A stretch of DNA of 64,000 nucleotides from Bradyrhizobium nanningense (GCF_004114535.1 NZ_LBJC01000031.1:79851-143850); one strand, 5' to 3'. Positions 7,613-16,230 are shown, counted from the stretch's first letter. Numbers and translations are program-made. The notes: generated by a model from the sequence alone, not told the origin.

Positions 7613-9370
7613 TTGCCAGGTTCATTGATCGTGACATCCTTTGGACGCGTGATTTCGGTTCGCGGATCGCTCGCCCGGGTCGGGCTGCTGGCGGAAAGCC
7701 AGATGCCCATCTCGGAAGTTCGGGCGACCGTGGGCCGCTTCGTCAGCATCCGCAGCGCCAGCTCGGTCATCGTCGCGATGATCACCGAGGTATCCTGCGA
7801 GAATTTGTCGAGCAGCGACAACTACATCGCGGTCGCCTCGGTCGACCTGCTCGGCGAGATCCTCAACGCCAGCGACAAGCCGAAATTCCAGCGCGGCGTC
7901 ACCAACTATCCGACCATCGGCGATGCTGTCGACCTGATCACCAGCCAGGAGCTGCGCACGATCTACGCGCCGACCGGCTCGGACCAGATCAATGTCGGTT
8001 TCCTGCAACAGGACCGCTCGGTCGTCGCCTATGTCGATGTCGAGGAAATGCTGTCCAAGCATTTTGCGGTGCTGGGATCGACCGGCGTCGGCAAATCCAC
8101 CGGCGTGTCACTGCTGCTCAACGAGATCCTGAAGGCGCGCCCGAACCTGCGCATCTTCCTGCTCGACGTCCACAACGAATATGGCCGCTGCTTCGGCGAC
8201 CGCGCGCTGGTGCTCAACCCGCGAAACCTGAAGCTGCCGTTCTGGCTGTTCAATTTCGAGGAAATCGTCGACGTGCTGTTCGGCGGCCGCGCCGGCGTGC
8301 CCGAAGAGCTCGACATCCTGGCCGAGGTGATCCCGCTCGCCAAGGGCGTCTACACCCAGTACCAGAACGCCGACCGCATTGGCCTGAAGCGCATCGATCC
8401 CAAGCAGATCGGCTACACCGTCGACACGCCGGTGCCCTATCGCCTGGTCGACCTGATGTCGCTGATCGACGAGCGCATGGGAAAGCTGGAAAACCGCTCC
8501 TCGCGCATCATCTATCACAAGCTGATCTCGCGCATCGAGGCGGTGCGCAACGACCCGCGCTACACCTTCATGTTCGACAACGCCAATGTCGGCGGCGACA
8601 CCATGGCCGAAGTCATCAGCCATCTGTTCCGCCTCCCGGCGAACGGCAAGCCGATGACGGTCATGCAGCTCGCCGGCTTCCCGGCCGAGGTCATCGATTC
8701 CGTCGTCTCGGTGCTCTGTCGCATGGCCTTCGATTTCGGCCTGTGGAGCGACGGCGTCTCGCCGCTGCTGTTCGTGTGCGAGGAAGCGCATCGCTACGCC
8801 TCCGCCGACCGCAACATCGGCTTCGGGCCAACCCGCAAGGCTGTGTCGCGCATCGCCAAGGAAGGCCGCAAATACGGCGTCTATCTCGGCCTCATCACCC
8901 AGCGTCCGGCCGAGCTCGACGCCACCATCATCTCCCAATGCAACACGCTGTTCACGATGCGTCTTGCCAACGAGCGCGACCAGACGCTGCTGCGCGCCGC
9001 CGTGTCGGACGCCGCCGCAAACCTTCTCTCCTTCGTGCCCTCCCTCGGCACGCGTGAAGTGCTGGCCTTCGGCGAGGGCGTCGCGCTGCCGACCCGCTTG
9101 CGCTTCAAGGAGGTGCCGCCGCATCAATTGCCGCGCGGCGAAGCCACCATCTCGAGCGTACCGTCCGTCACCTCCGGCCACGACATGCATTTCGTCAGCG
9201 CCGTGCTCGAGCGCTGGCGCGGCGCCACCTCGCAGCGCGACGTGCCGAACGATCCGGTGTTCTCGGCTCCGCCCGCCAAAACGCTCTCCAACGTCGAGGC
9301 CCCGCTGCTGCAACCCTCGATGGGGCTCGATCCGGACCGCTTCTCGCTCCTGAAGAAGCCGCTGCGGTAA
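7613..9370 (+). CDS. HerA-like P-loop ATPase (DUF87 family)
   Basis: 585 residues from a TTG start; GTG at 7631 (VTSFGRVISVRG...) is an equally plausible start. An N-terminal beta-rich segment (about 1-140, HAS-barrel-like) precedes a FtsK/HerA-type ATPase core with Walker A GSTGVGKST at 155-163, Walker B LLFVCEE at 385-391, and a downstream LITQRPAELD segment that probably holds the sensor and arginine-finger region. HerA proteins are hexameric DNA-translocating ATPases that usually work with the nuclease NurA or another effector. No NurA, Sir2 or nuclease gene lies next to it, so partner and role are open. Confidence 0.8.
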   Translation: MPGSLIVTSFGRVISVRGSLARVGLLAESQMPISEVRATVGRFVSIRSASSVIVAMITEVSCENLSSSDNYIAVASVDLLGEILNASDKPKFQRGVTNYPTIGDAVDLITSQELRTIYAPTGSDQINVGFLQQDRSVVAYVDVEEMLSKHFAVLGSTGVGKSTGVSLLLNEILKARPNLRIFLLDVHNEYGRCFGDRALVLNPRNLKLPFWLFNFEEIVDVLFGGRAGVPEELDILAEVIPLAKGVYTQYQNADRIGLKRIDPKQIGYTVDTPVPYRLVDLMSLIDERMGKLENRSSRIIYHKLISRIEAVRNDPRYTFMFDNANVGGDTMAEVISHLFRLPANGKPMTVMQLAGFPAEVIDSVVSVLCRMAFDFGLWSDGVSPLLFVCEEAHRYASADRNIGFGPTRKAVSRIAKEGRKYGVYLGLITQRPAELDATIISQCNTLFTMRLANERDQTLLRAAVSDAAANLLSFVPSLGTREVLAFGEGVALPTRLRFKEVPPHQLPRGEATISSVPSVTSGHDMHFVSAVLERWRGATSQRDVPNDPVFSAPPAKTLSNVEAPLLQPSMGLDPDRFSLLKKPLR

Positions 9371-9704
9371 GGCGCGGACACCACTTCCACAGATTCCGCT
9401 GTCATGCCCCCGGCTTGCCGCCTTCGCCAAAGCTCCGGCGTGCCGAGCACTCTTGTAGCCCCGGCGTAGCCTTGGCGGAGACGGGACCGGGGCATCCAGT
9501 AATCCGCGGCCTCTCGATTGAATCAGTTCTGTCTCTGGAATACTGGATCGCCCGATCAAGGTCGGGCGATGACACTGAGTGCGTGGCGGGCACCTCGGCA
9601 CATTGAGGCGGCCGCCCGCATGGACTATGTTTTGCCCGCTCGAAGCCGGCTTTCCTAACCGTGGCAAGCCTGCGCACGAGTGCCGAAGACGTGACGGACA
9701 AGAC
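9371..9704. other. Intergenic region carrying a repeat element
   Basis: 334 bases without a supportable gene. Most of it (9400-9574) is a compound inverted repeat; the rest holds the upstream region of the MgtC-like gene. Short reading frames here are not protein-like. Confidence 0.6.
9400..9574. repeat. Compound intergenic inverted repeat
   Basis: The outer ends are tgtcatgcccc and gggcgatgaca (imperfect complement), with inner matching segments atccagt / actggat, and a further inner pair around CGCCAAAGCTCCGGCG and CCGGCGTAGCCTTGGCG. The outer module is related to the element at 41348-41454, so this looks like a dispersed family member with a second element nested in it. Confidence 0.6.
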
Positions 9705-10208
9705 ATGACCGAACTGGACTGGCCCGAAATTCTGCTGCGCCTCGGAGCCGCGACGCTCGCCGGCGGCGCGATCGGCCTGGACCGCGACCTGCACGGCAAG
9801 CCGATCGGGCTGAAGACGCTCGGTATCGTCGGGCTCTCCACTGCGACCGTCGTGCTGCTTGCGGTCCAATTTGCCGAGCCCGGCAAGATGACCGATGCGG
9901 CGAGCCGTGTGATCCAAGGCATCCTGACCGGAATCGGTTTCGTCGGAGCCGGCGTCATCGTCCACGAGAGCGAACGTTTTCGCGTGCGCGGCCTGACCAG
10001 CGCGGCCTGCACCTTCCTTGCCGCCTGTCTCGGCATTGCGTGCGGCATCGGGCAATGGAAGATTGTCCTGGTCGCGCTGGCCCTTGCCTTCGTTCTGCTC
10101 ACGATCGGCCGCCGCGTCGAGCGCTGGTTGCATCGGATGCTTGGTGGCAGGGATGATTCGCACCGGGTGGAGGCTTCGACAAAGACGGGCTCCCAGGACG
10201 GTGGCTAG
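9705..10208 (+). CDS. MgtC/SapB family inner-membrane protein
   Basis: 167 residues, essentially all membrane segments. The N-terminal half matches the MgtC/SapB domain: LAGGAIGLDRDLHGKPIGLKT (residues about 19-39), then the segments with GILTGIGFVGAGVIVHE and GLTSAACTFLAACLGIACG. The C-terminal soluble domain of true MgtC is absent. Family members affect Mg2+ homeostasis or ATP synthase activity in some pathogens, but most short homologues have no proven role. The start at MTELDWPEILLR fits the usual family N-terminus. It converges on the P-type ATPase gene; the two stop codons share the palindrome CTAG. Confidence 0.85.
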   Translation: MTELDWPEILLRLGAATLAGGAIGLDRDLHGKPIGLKTLGIVGLSTATVVLLAVQFAEPGKMTDAASRVIQGILTGIGFVGAGVIVHESERFRVRGLTSAACTFLAACLGIACGIGQWKIVLVALALAFVLLTIGRRVERWLHRMLGGRDDSHRVEASTKTGSQDGG

Positions 10209-12769
10209 AACCGCAACCGCCGCGCCCAGATCGGCTTCAGCAATTCGAGCACCGTGAGCACCAGCAGTCCCGTGCCGAGCGTGACCATCAGATCGTCCAG
10301 GTGCAGGGGACCAAAACGAAACAGGCTGGACGCCGGCGGCCAGAACAAGGCCGTGGCGAGAACGAGCGCGATCGACAGGAAGATCCAGAGCAATGCCGGG
10401 TTCGGGCGGAAGAAGGCAGACAAGAACGACGCGCTGAAGGACCGGTTGACCAGCACCAGCGCGACGACGCAGACGACGAGCGCAATGAAGGCGAGTGCGC
10501 GCGCCTCATCGGCAGGCATGCCGGAACGAAGCGCGACGACGAAGATCGCGGCGATCAATGCAAACGCCATCGCGCCCTGAAGAACGCTCCAGCCGACCAA
10601 CGGCCACGAGAACAGCTCCGCATCGGCGCGCCGCGGCGGGCGCGTCATGACATCGCGTTCCTCCCGCTCGGCTTCGAACACGAGCGAGCACACGGGGTCG
10701 ATGATCAGCTCCAGAAACGCAATGTGAACGGGACCGAGAATCAGGGGCAGCCCGAAAACCAGGGGAAGCAGGGCAAGCCCCGCAATCGGAACGTGGACGG
10801 CGAAGATGAAAGCCATCGCCTTGCGGAGATTGTCGTAGATCCGGCGCCCCAGCCGGATCGATGCAACGATGGAGCCGAAATCGTCGTCGAGCAGGACGAT
10901 CGAGGAGGCCTCGCGGGCGACATCGGTGCCGCGACCGCCCATCGCAATCCCGATATGGGCAGCCTTCAGGGACGGCGCATCGTTGACGCCGTCGCCGGTC
11001 ATCGCAACGATCTCACCGTTGCGCTTCATCGCCTGAACGATCCGCAGCTTCTGCTCCGGCAGGACTCGCGCGAAAACGTTCACGTTCCTGACGCGCGCCT
11101 CCAACTCGCTGTCGTCCGCGAGCTTGATCTGCTCGCCGGTCATGACCTCGTTGACGTCGAGCCCGGCCTGCGCGGCGATCGCCATGGCGGTCGCCGGATA
11201 GTCGCCCGTGATCATGACGACGCGAATGCCGGCCGAGCGGCATTCGCCGACCGCCTCGGGGACGCCAAGGCGAAGCGGATCGGCCAACCCGACGAGACCG
11301 AGGAAGCGAAACGAAAAGCCTTCCTGTGAAGTCGGCAGGACCTCGCCGTCGCAGGTCGCCGCGGCAACGCCCAGCACGCGAAGACCATTCTTCGCCATAG
11401 CCGCGACCGAATCGCGCATCGCCGCCTGCTGCGCACCATCCAGCTTGCAGAGGCGCGCAATCGCCTCGGGGGCACCTTTCGCCGAGGCGAAGATGTCCTG
11501 CCGACGCGGCAATCGCCAAACCTGGGTCATCGCCAGCAGCTCGGGCCGCAGGCCGTAGCTGCGGATCAAGGTCGGGACGCCACCGGCTTCCTCAGCCTTC
11601 GGCAGATTCGCCTGCACGAACGTATGCAGGGCCTTCTCCATCGGGTCGAACGGTTCCGGCGAGCTCGCCAGAACGCTGCAACGCGCCAGCTCGAAAAACT
11701 CTGCGCCCACAGGAGCAGGCTGCGACGAGGCAATGCGCAAGCTCGTCCCGTCGCGCAGCCTCAGTTCCGCAACCGACATCCGGTTCTGCGTCAGCGTGCC
11801 AGTCTTGTCGGTACACAGCACCGTGGCGGAGCCAAGCACCTCGATCGCGGCAGCGCGCCGCGTCAGCACGCGCGCCTTCGAAATGCGCCAGGCGCCCATG
11901 GCCATGAACACCGTGAGGACGACGGCAAACTCCTCAGGCAACATGGACATGCCGATTGCGATGCCGCCGAGCAGCGCCTGCAGCCAATCCCCGCGCAATG
12001 TCCCGTAAAGCAGGACCGCGGCCAGGCTGATCGCCACGCCGCCGAGAAAGCAAAGCCGCACCAGCCGTGCGGTCTGTTGTTGCAACCGCGGCCGCTCTGT
12101 CTGCAAGCCATGCAGCGACAGCCCGATCTTCCCGATCTCGCTGCGAGGGCCGGTGGCCTCGACCTCGGCCAAGCCCTCGCCCCGCACCACCAGTGAGCCC
12201 GAATACACGAAAGGCTGATCGTCGCCGCCCGGGCGATGCTCGGCCAAAGCGGCTTCGGGAGCCGCCATCTTGGGGGCCTGCTTGCGCACCGGGACCGACT
12301 CTCCGGTCAGCAGCGACTCGTCGACCGCCAGATCGCGCGTGCTGACGAGCAACGCATCTGCCGGAACCCGATCGCCTTCGGCCAGGACGAGAAGATCGCC
12401 ACGGACGACGTCCCGGCCCGCGATCCGCTGCCGCTCCCCGTCCCTGACTACGAGCGCTCGCGGACTGGTCAGCTCTCGCAGCGCTTCCAGCACGCGTTCG
12501 GTGCGGGTTTCCTGCACGATCGTGATCACGACGGAGATGGCACCGAATGCCAGCAGCAGCAGCGCCTCGCGGAGGTCGCCGAGCAGGAGGTAAATCAGCC
12601 CGCCGAAAAGAAGGAGTGCGAGCATCGGCTCGCGCAACACCTCGAGAACGATGCGCAGCGGAGTGCGCCGTTCGGGCCGAGGCAGTTCGTTGTAACCGTC
12701 CTGTTGCAGTCGCAGCCGGGCCTCGGCTTCGCTCAGCCCGGCCGAACCGCCGCTTACTTCCTTGCTCAC
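10205..12769 (-). CDS. P-type cation-transporting ATPase (P2/P3-like)
   Basis: 854 residues. It shows the N-terminal cation-ATPase domain (LSEAEARLRLQQDGYNEL), actuator TGES at 155-158, phosphorylation motif DKTGTLTQN with the acceptor Asp at 321, and the hinge TGDGVNDAP, followed by C-terminal membrane helices. The M4 segment reads LPEEFAVVLT. This resembles Ca2+ or Mg2+ type pumps rather than the heavy-metal class, as there is no CPC motif and no N-terminal metal-binding Cys. The transported ion cannot be decided. A 55-residue membrane protein overlaps its start by ATGA, so the two are co-translated. Confidence 0.85.
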   Translation of the reverse strand: MSKEVSGGSAGLSEAEARLRLQQDGYNELPRPERRTPLRIVLEVLREPMLALLLFGGLIYLLLGDLREALLLLAFGAISVVITIVQETRTERVLEALRELTSPRALVVRDGERQRIAGRDVVRGDLLVLAEGDRVPADALLVSTRDLAVDESLLTGESVPVRKQAPKMAAPEAALAEHRPGGDDQPFVYSGSLVVRGEGLAEVEATGPRSEIGKIGLSLHGLQTERPRLQQQTARLVRLCFLGGVAISLAAVLLYGTLRGDWLQALLGGIAIGMSMLPEEFAVVLTVFMAMGAWRISKARVLTRRAAAIEVLGSATVLCTDKTGTLTQNRMSVAELRLRDGTSLRIASSQPAPVGAEFFELARCSVLASSPEPFDPMEKALHTFVQANLPKAEEAGGVPTLIRSYGLRPELLAMTQVWRLPRRQDIFASAKGAPEAIARLCKLDGAQQAAMRDSVAAMAKNGLRVLGVAAATCDGEVLPTSQEGFSFRFLGLVGLADPLRLGVPEAVGECRSAGIRVVMITGDYPATAMAIAAQAGLDVNEVMTGEQIKLADDSELEARVRNVNVFARVLPEQKLRIVQAMKRNGEIVAMTGDGVNDAPSLKAAHIGIAMGGRGTDVAREASSIVLLDDDFGSIVASIRLGRRIYDNLRKAMAFIFAVHVPIAGLALLPLVFGLPLILGPVHIAFLELIIDPVCSLVFEAEREERDVMTRPPRRADAELFSWPLVGWSVLQGAMAFALIAAIFVVALRSGMPADEARALAFIALVVCVVALVLVNRSFSASFLSAFFRPNPALLWIFLSIALVLATALFWPPASSLFRFGPLHLDDLMVTLGTGLLVLTVLELLKPIWARRLRF

Positions 12770-12933
12770 GTCTTCCGCCGCAGGCTCCAGAGACTTCCAG
12801 CCCCCACGATGGCCGTCACGAGCAGGACGGCGACGAAGGTCTGGATGATGGTGAAGTTCAGGGCATCACGGGCGACGAACAGCGCGGTGATCGCGCCGGC
12901 AAGGACAAAGAGGATGCGGAAGATGATGCTCAT
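12766..12933 (-). CDS. Small membrane protein coupled to the P-type ATPase
   Basis: 55 residues with two hydrophobic stretches (IIFRILFVLAGAITALFVA and FVAVLLVTAIVGAGSLW), so probably two membrane helices. The start at MSIIFR has GGAGA seven bases upstream; a longer reading from 13005 is less likely. Its TGA overlaps the ATPase ATG. The coupling suggests a regulatory or stabilising subunit in the way small peptides accompany other P-type pumps, but no family was recognised. Confidence 0.7.
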   Translation of the reverse strand: MSIIFRILFVLAGAITALFVARDALNFTIIQTFVAVLLVTAIVGAGSLWSLRRKT

Positions 12934-13349
12934 GGTCGCGTCTCCGATCGGCATGACCTGAAGCCCACCTCGCCCTCGACATCGGGGCGCAACGCTCTTC
13001 GGCATTCATGCAAGAGGACAGTACCGGCCAGCACCGACACGTACTTGCGGAATGTCAAACCGTGCCTGGGACGCGATGTCGCTGATCCCGAGAACGCCGC
13101 CGCTTGCTTCATGAGATATCCACGACAGGCCCGGCCGACGATGGGCGCGTGACACGCATGCGAAATGACGCCGCGGCGGGAAATAAAGTTCCCGCCTGAC
13201 GGGAACCAAAATGAATCCACAATCGCATACGTTTTGTTAAGAGCCTCGCTCATAACTAGCACAAACACGTCGGCGCAACCTCCACAAGTTTCCGTCAAGA
13301 CCATGGACGGAGACGCGGACGAGTCGTGCCTGCCAAAGGGCGCCATCTC
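12934..13349. other. Divergent intergenic region with a hairpin
   Basis: 416 bases between the leftward ATPase unit and a rightward hypothetical gene. It contains the inverted repeat at 13175-13196 and, on the minus strand, GGAAC-N17-CGTC (13192-13167), one mismatch from the general-stress EcfG promoter pattern GGAAC-N16/17-CGTT. No supportable gene was seen. Confidence 0.5.
13175..13196. repeat. Perfect inverted repeat (hairpin or operator)
   Basis: Arms GGCGGGAA and TTCCCGCC are separated by ATAAAG, and a further GGGAAC follows eight bases later. No T-tract follows on either strand, so it is more likely a binding site or a promoter-overlapping element than a terminator. Confidence 0.5.
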
Positions 13350-14300
13350 ATGAACCTGCGAGCATCCATCATTGCGACGTGCGTCGGCGCAGCATTCTTC
13401 GGGGCTGGCTACATGTGGAACTACCAGCCCGACATCGTCAATTCCGATGAAATATGGAGCCTGTTTCAATCTGAGCATCGCAAGGCCCGAGCGGCGGTCT
13501 CTCGCATGCTCCTCGAGCCACGTTCAGCTCACTTCAGCGGCCTGCGAACGGTCGAGGCAGACGCTGCGAGATACGTATGCGGCGCCGTGAACGCGAAGAA
13601 CAGGGCTGGCCACGCGATCGATGCCGCGTTCGTTTACACCGTCGCCAGCGACTTCGCCCGGGTCGACGACGACGGCCGGATCACCTCCCAACACTTTCCA
13701 TACAAATCGTGCCCAATCGCAACCGACGTCAGGACTGCCGAACAACAAACGCCGATAGCGCCCGGCGCGCTGGCGGTGGCCAAGGCCGTCGGGAAGGTCA
13801 TCCCCCAATCCAGCGGCGGGACGATGGAGCAACAGCTTGGCCAACTGGCCGCGCAGACAGCAGCAGTCGCATCGGCTGCGGGAAGCCCGTCGGGTCCGGC
13901 GGGGACAGGACCGGCCGGGACGGGACCGGCGCCGGCAGGGCAGCCTTCAATTTCGCAGATGCGGTCTTCAGTTTCGCAAATGAAAGCCGCCCCCGACACC
14001 GAACTCACCTGGCAGACCGATCGGCCGCCGGTCGCATGGCCGGCGCTCCCTTCAGGCCAATGCCCGGCGAAATCAACGCAGGAGCCGACGGCCGCCGAAG
14101 CCTTGGCTCTTGCGAAGGAGATCGAGGCCCGCTGGGAGCAGTCGAGAACATTGGAGCCTCCGACGAAACGTGTGTCGTCGGAAGAGATCAGGAAAGCACG
14201 CTGCGCGCTGCTTGCAATCGATCCCGCCGACAAGGACTATCCGCAGGCTTGGGCAGCCTTCGTGCGGCTGCGGAACATCGATCGCGAACTGGCCGGTTGA
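13350..14300 (+). CDS. Hypothetical membrane-anchored protein with Pro/Gly-rich linker
   Basis: 316 residues, not recognised. An N-terminal hydrophobic segment (SIIATCVGAAFFGAGYMW) suggests a single anchor with the rest outside the cytoplasm. Residues about 40-130 form a compact domain with two Cys (YVCGAVNA and KSCPIA); a low-complexity linker rich in GPAGTG follows near 185-205, then an alpha-helical tail with two more Cys. AAAGGG lies about nine bases before the ATG; a GTG at 13326 is an alternative. The first domain resembles small exported proteins common in this bacterial family, but no function can be given. Confidence 0.7.
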   Translation: MNLRASIIATCVGAAFFGAGYMWNYQPDIVNSDEIWSLFQSEHRKARAAVSRMLLEPRSAHFSGLRTVEADAARYVCGAVNAKNRAGHAIDAAFVYTVASDFARVDDDGRITSQHFPYKSCPIATDVRTAEQQTPIAPGALAVAKAVGKVIPQSSGGTMEQQLGQLAAQTAAVASAAGSPSGPAGTGPAGTGPAPAGQPSISQMRSSVSQMKAAPDTELTWQTDRPPVAWPALPSGQCPAKSTQEPTAAEALALAKEIEARWEQSRTLEPPTKRVSSEEIRKARCALLAIDPADKDYPQAWAAFVRLRNIDRELAG

Positions 14301-14333
14301 AGCCATCCGCTCTCGCGCGCAAGGCGTTTTGCG

Positions 14334-14477
14334 CTAGCGCTTCGCCATCAACTCGAGCGCCGGAGCAAAGCGCTCCGCGAACGTCAACGTCTTGGCGTGG
14401 TGAACTGCGGCAAACGATGCCGAGATTCCCGCCGACGCAACCGCGAGCAAGGCAATTACGAAAACCAGACGGCGCAT
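14334..14477 (-). CDS. Small exported peptide, 47 residues
   Basis: The product starts MRRLVFVIALLAVASAGISA, a good signal peptide (Arg pair, hydrophobic core, small residues), and leaves a mature part of about 25 residues ending FAPALELMAKR. AGGAGG stands five bases before the ATG, an ideal ribosome binding site, which makes a real gene likely despite the size. It lies antisense to nothing, between two rightward genes. Function unknown; the mature part could be an amphipathic helix. Confidence 0.7.
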   Translation of the reverse strand: MRRLVFVIALLAVASAGISASFAAVHHAKTLTFAERFAPALELMAKR

Positions 14478-14751
14478 GTTCGCCTCCTGTGTGAGCTCGA
14501 CTACTCCATAGAGATGGGCCGGCTCTGTTTCAGGACGGTTTCGTGGGTGCGGAAATTGATTTCGCTCAAGCGGCTGTGATGAGATTCGGCTTATCTGGGC
14601 GCGTGCCGCGACTACCTAATATAATAATGGTCGACGTGTTTTTGCAGCGGAGCGCGACCGGTGTTGGGAATTTCACACCCGCGGCCACGATCCTAAGCAC
14701 TGCAGCGACAAGCAGCATTCGCTGGAATGGGAGTCATCGAGGACTATTCAA

Positions 14752-14907
14752 ATGAAGATCGTGATCCAGAAGCTCAATGGCCTGTGGCACCTCATCGTCG
14801 GGTCGTGCCAGATCCGAACGCCCTTCCTGGACACCCAGGACCGCGCGCTGGTGGTCACTTACGCCCGCCGCGCCTACCCCGGCGCCAAGATCTTCCAGCG
14901 CGATTGA
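14752..14907 (+). CDS. Small basic hypothetical protein, 51 residues
   Basis: The product, beginning MKIVIQKLNGLWHLIVGS and ending AYPGAKIFQRD, reads like a small alpha/beta protein with many charged residues and no signal peptide. It has no strong ribosome binding site (GAGG 11 bases upstream of the ATG). The sequence composition and regular beta-strand pattern at the start support coding. No family was recognised; it converges on the ParB-like gene 13 bases further on. Confidence 0.6.
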   Translation: MKIVIQKLNGLWHLIVGSCQIRTPFLDTQDRALVVTYARRAYPGAKIFQRD

Positions 14908-14920
14908 TGAACGATCGCGT

Positions 14921-15550
14921 CTAATCTTCGTCCGCCGGGCCGCACCAGCCGGGCAGATAGATCGCATCCTTGCTCTTGGCCGCGGACATCGCCTTCTCGA
15001 GGGCCTTGTCGAAATCGCCCTCCACCACCTTGCGCGAAACCTTCCGGCGCAGGAAGTCGGCCCACAGGAATTCGGAGAAGGGTGTGGTGTCCTTGGCGAA
15101 GCCGCCCATGCGGCGGATTTCGCCGGCAAGGCTGCGGAACGGATCGTCCTTGAGATCGGCGATCGATTTCGGCAGATCGCGGAACGACCGCCGCTCGCCC
15201 TTGCCGTCGTAAGGGTAGACCCAGCGCTTGTTGTCCATCACGCCCCAGAACGCCTCGCGCTCGACCATGCGGAGATCGCCGACGATGGTCACCAGCACCT
15301 CCTTGACGCCTTCGTCGTGCAGCGCGCGGCCAAGATGATGATGGTCGATCACGTAATAGCGCGCGTCGGGGCCGTAGACGACGGGGATCATGTGCTTGCC
15401 GAGCAGATCGGCCTGCTTCTTCTTGTCATGCTCGCGCCAGCGCTTGCGCTTCTCCTTGACCTCGCGCATGCCGACCGTCATCTGCGTCGGCCGGAGCGAC
15501 AGGATCGGGATCGGATGCACTCTCGGCTCGCGCGCGTTGGTCGTGGTCAT
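14921..15550 (-). CDS. ParB-like nuclease-fold protein
   Basis: 209 residues. The order of elements PIPILSLRPTQMTVG, then a Lys/Arg-rich helix, IPVVYGPDARYYVIDHHHLGRAL and VTIVGDL matches the ParB/Srx-type fold as used in stand-alone ParB-like proteins (ParBc_2 family). The DHHHLGRAL segment is in the place of the usual D-G-x-H-R motif. No helix-turn-helix domain and no ParA neighbour are present, so it is not a chromosome partition protein; such single-domain members may act on nucleotides or proteins. Start taken at MTTTNAREP; a TTG at 15577 is an alternative. Confidence 0.75.
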   Translation of the reverse strand: MTTTNAREPRVHPIPILSLRPTQMTVGMREVKEKRKRWREHDKKKQADLLGKHMIPVVYGPDARYYVIDHHHLGRALHDEGVKEVLVTIVGDLRMVEREAFWGVMDNKRWVYPYDGKGERRSFRDLPKSIADLKDDPFRSLAGEIRRMGGFAKDTTPFSEFLWADFLRRKVSRKVVEGDFDKALEKAMSAAKSKDAIYLPGWCGPADED

Positions 15551-15888
15551 GGTCGAGGGCCCCTCGCATGGATGCAACTGAGGTTCAGGTTCCCCCGACT
15601 ATGACATGGACTTGGCGAGGGCAAGACGCGTTCGGAAGCACGCCGAGATCAAAAGCCGATGTAGACGGAAACGAACGCGCGAAGTCCTTGGCCGTCGCTT
15701 GCCCGTTGTTGCAACGCAACCCTCGCGCGCTGCCGTCGACACGACGGCCGGTTCCACGATCGCTCCGGACCGGCCCCTTGCACAGATAGCGCCAGAGCAC
15801 AATTACACGCGGACATTGCGAAGATTTTCTGCAACGCGTTCATCACGTGTGCTATCTAAAACCGCTGCTTCGGAGTGATCCCTACCCT
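15551..15888. other. Intergenic region, no confident gene
   Basis: 338 bases. A minus-strand frame at 15649-15846 starts with a signal-peptide-like MMNALQKIFAMSACNCALAL but continues as an unconvincing Arg-rich sequence; it could be the start of a decayed exported protein gene. Nothing else is supportable. Confidence 0.4.
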
Positions 15889-16230
15889 ATGACGACCCGG
15901 CGGCCCATAAGCTCTGACGACGAGCACCGGGTGCTCCAGTTCAGGCCGCGCACCTCGCCTTCCCCGGCGGTCCACCGCGGCAGCGGTACCGTGCAGCCGT
16001 TGCGCGTCGCGCCCGAACCGCTCGACCTGTCACGCTACGAGCAACCCCGCGCCGAGCCGGACGATTTCCGTCACCGCATGCTCGCCAACATCGCGGCGCT
16101 GGCCTTCACCATCGCGTTGACCGCAATCGGAATTTGGCTCGCGGTCAGCACTGCCGACCTGCGTCGGACCCAGGATTGCGTGCTGATGGGCCGCCGCGAC
16201 TGCGTCAAGATCACGACGCCGCATATCTAG
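15889..16230 (+). CDS. Hypothetical single-pass membrane protein
   Basis: 113 residues. A polar, Pro- and Arg-rich N-terminal region of about 65 residues precedes one clear membrane helix (NIAALAFTIALTAIGIWLAV, about 70-90) and a short tail with two Cys (TQDCVLMGRRDCVKI) that should lie outside the cytoplasm. The start MTTRRPISSDDEHRVLQF was preferred over the upstream GTG-frame extension. It is not recognised beyond lineage-restricted appearance, and its position just before the acpXL cluster does not imply a shared role. Confidence 0.65.
   Translation: MTTRRPISSDDEHRVLQFRPRTSPSPAVHRGSGTVQPLRVAPEPLDLSRYEQPRAEPDDFRHRMLANIAALAFTIALTAIGIWLAVSTADLRRTQDCVLMGRRDCVKITTPHI

Noticed and set aside
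8108..10102. A 664-codon minus-strand frame over the HerA-like gene
   Set aside because: Shadow of the ATPase, whose Walker motifs are on the plus strand; the frame also crosses the repeat element.
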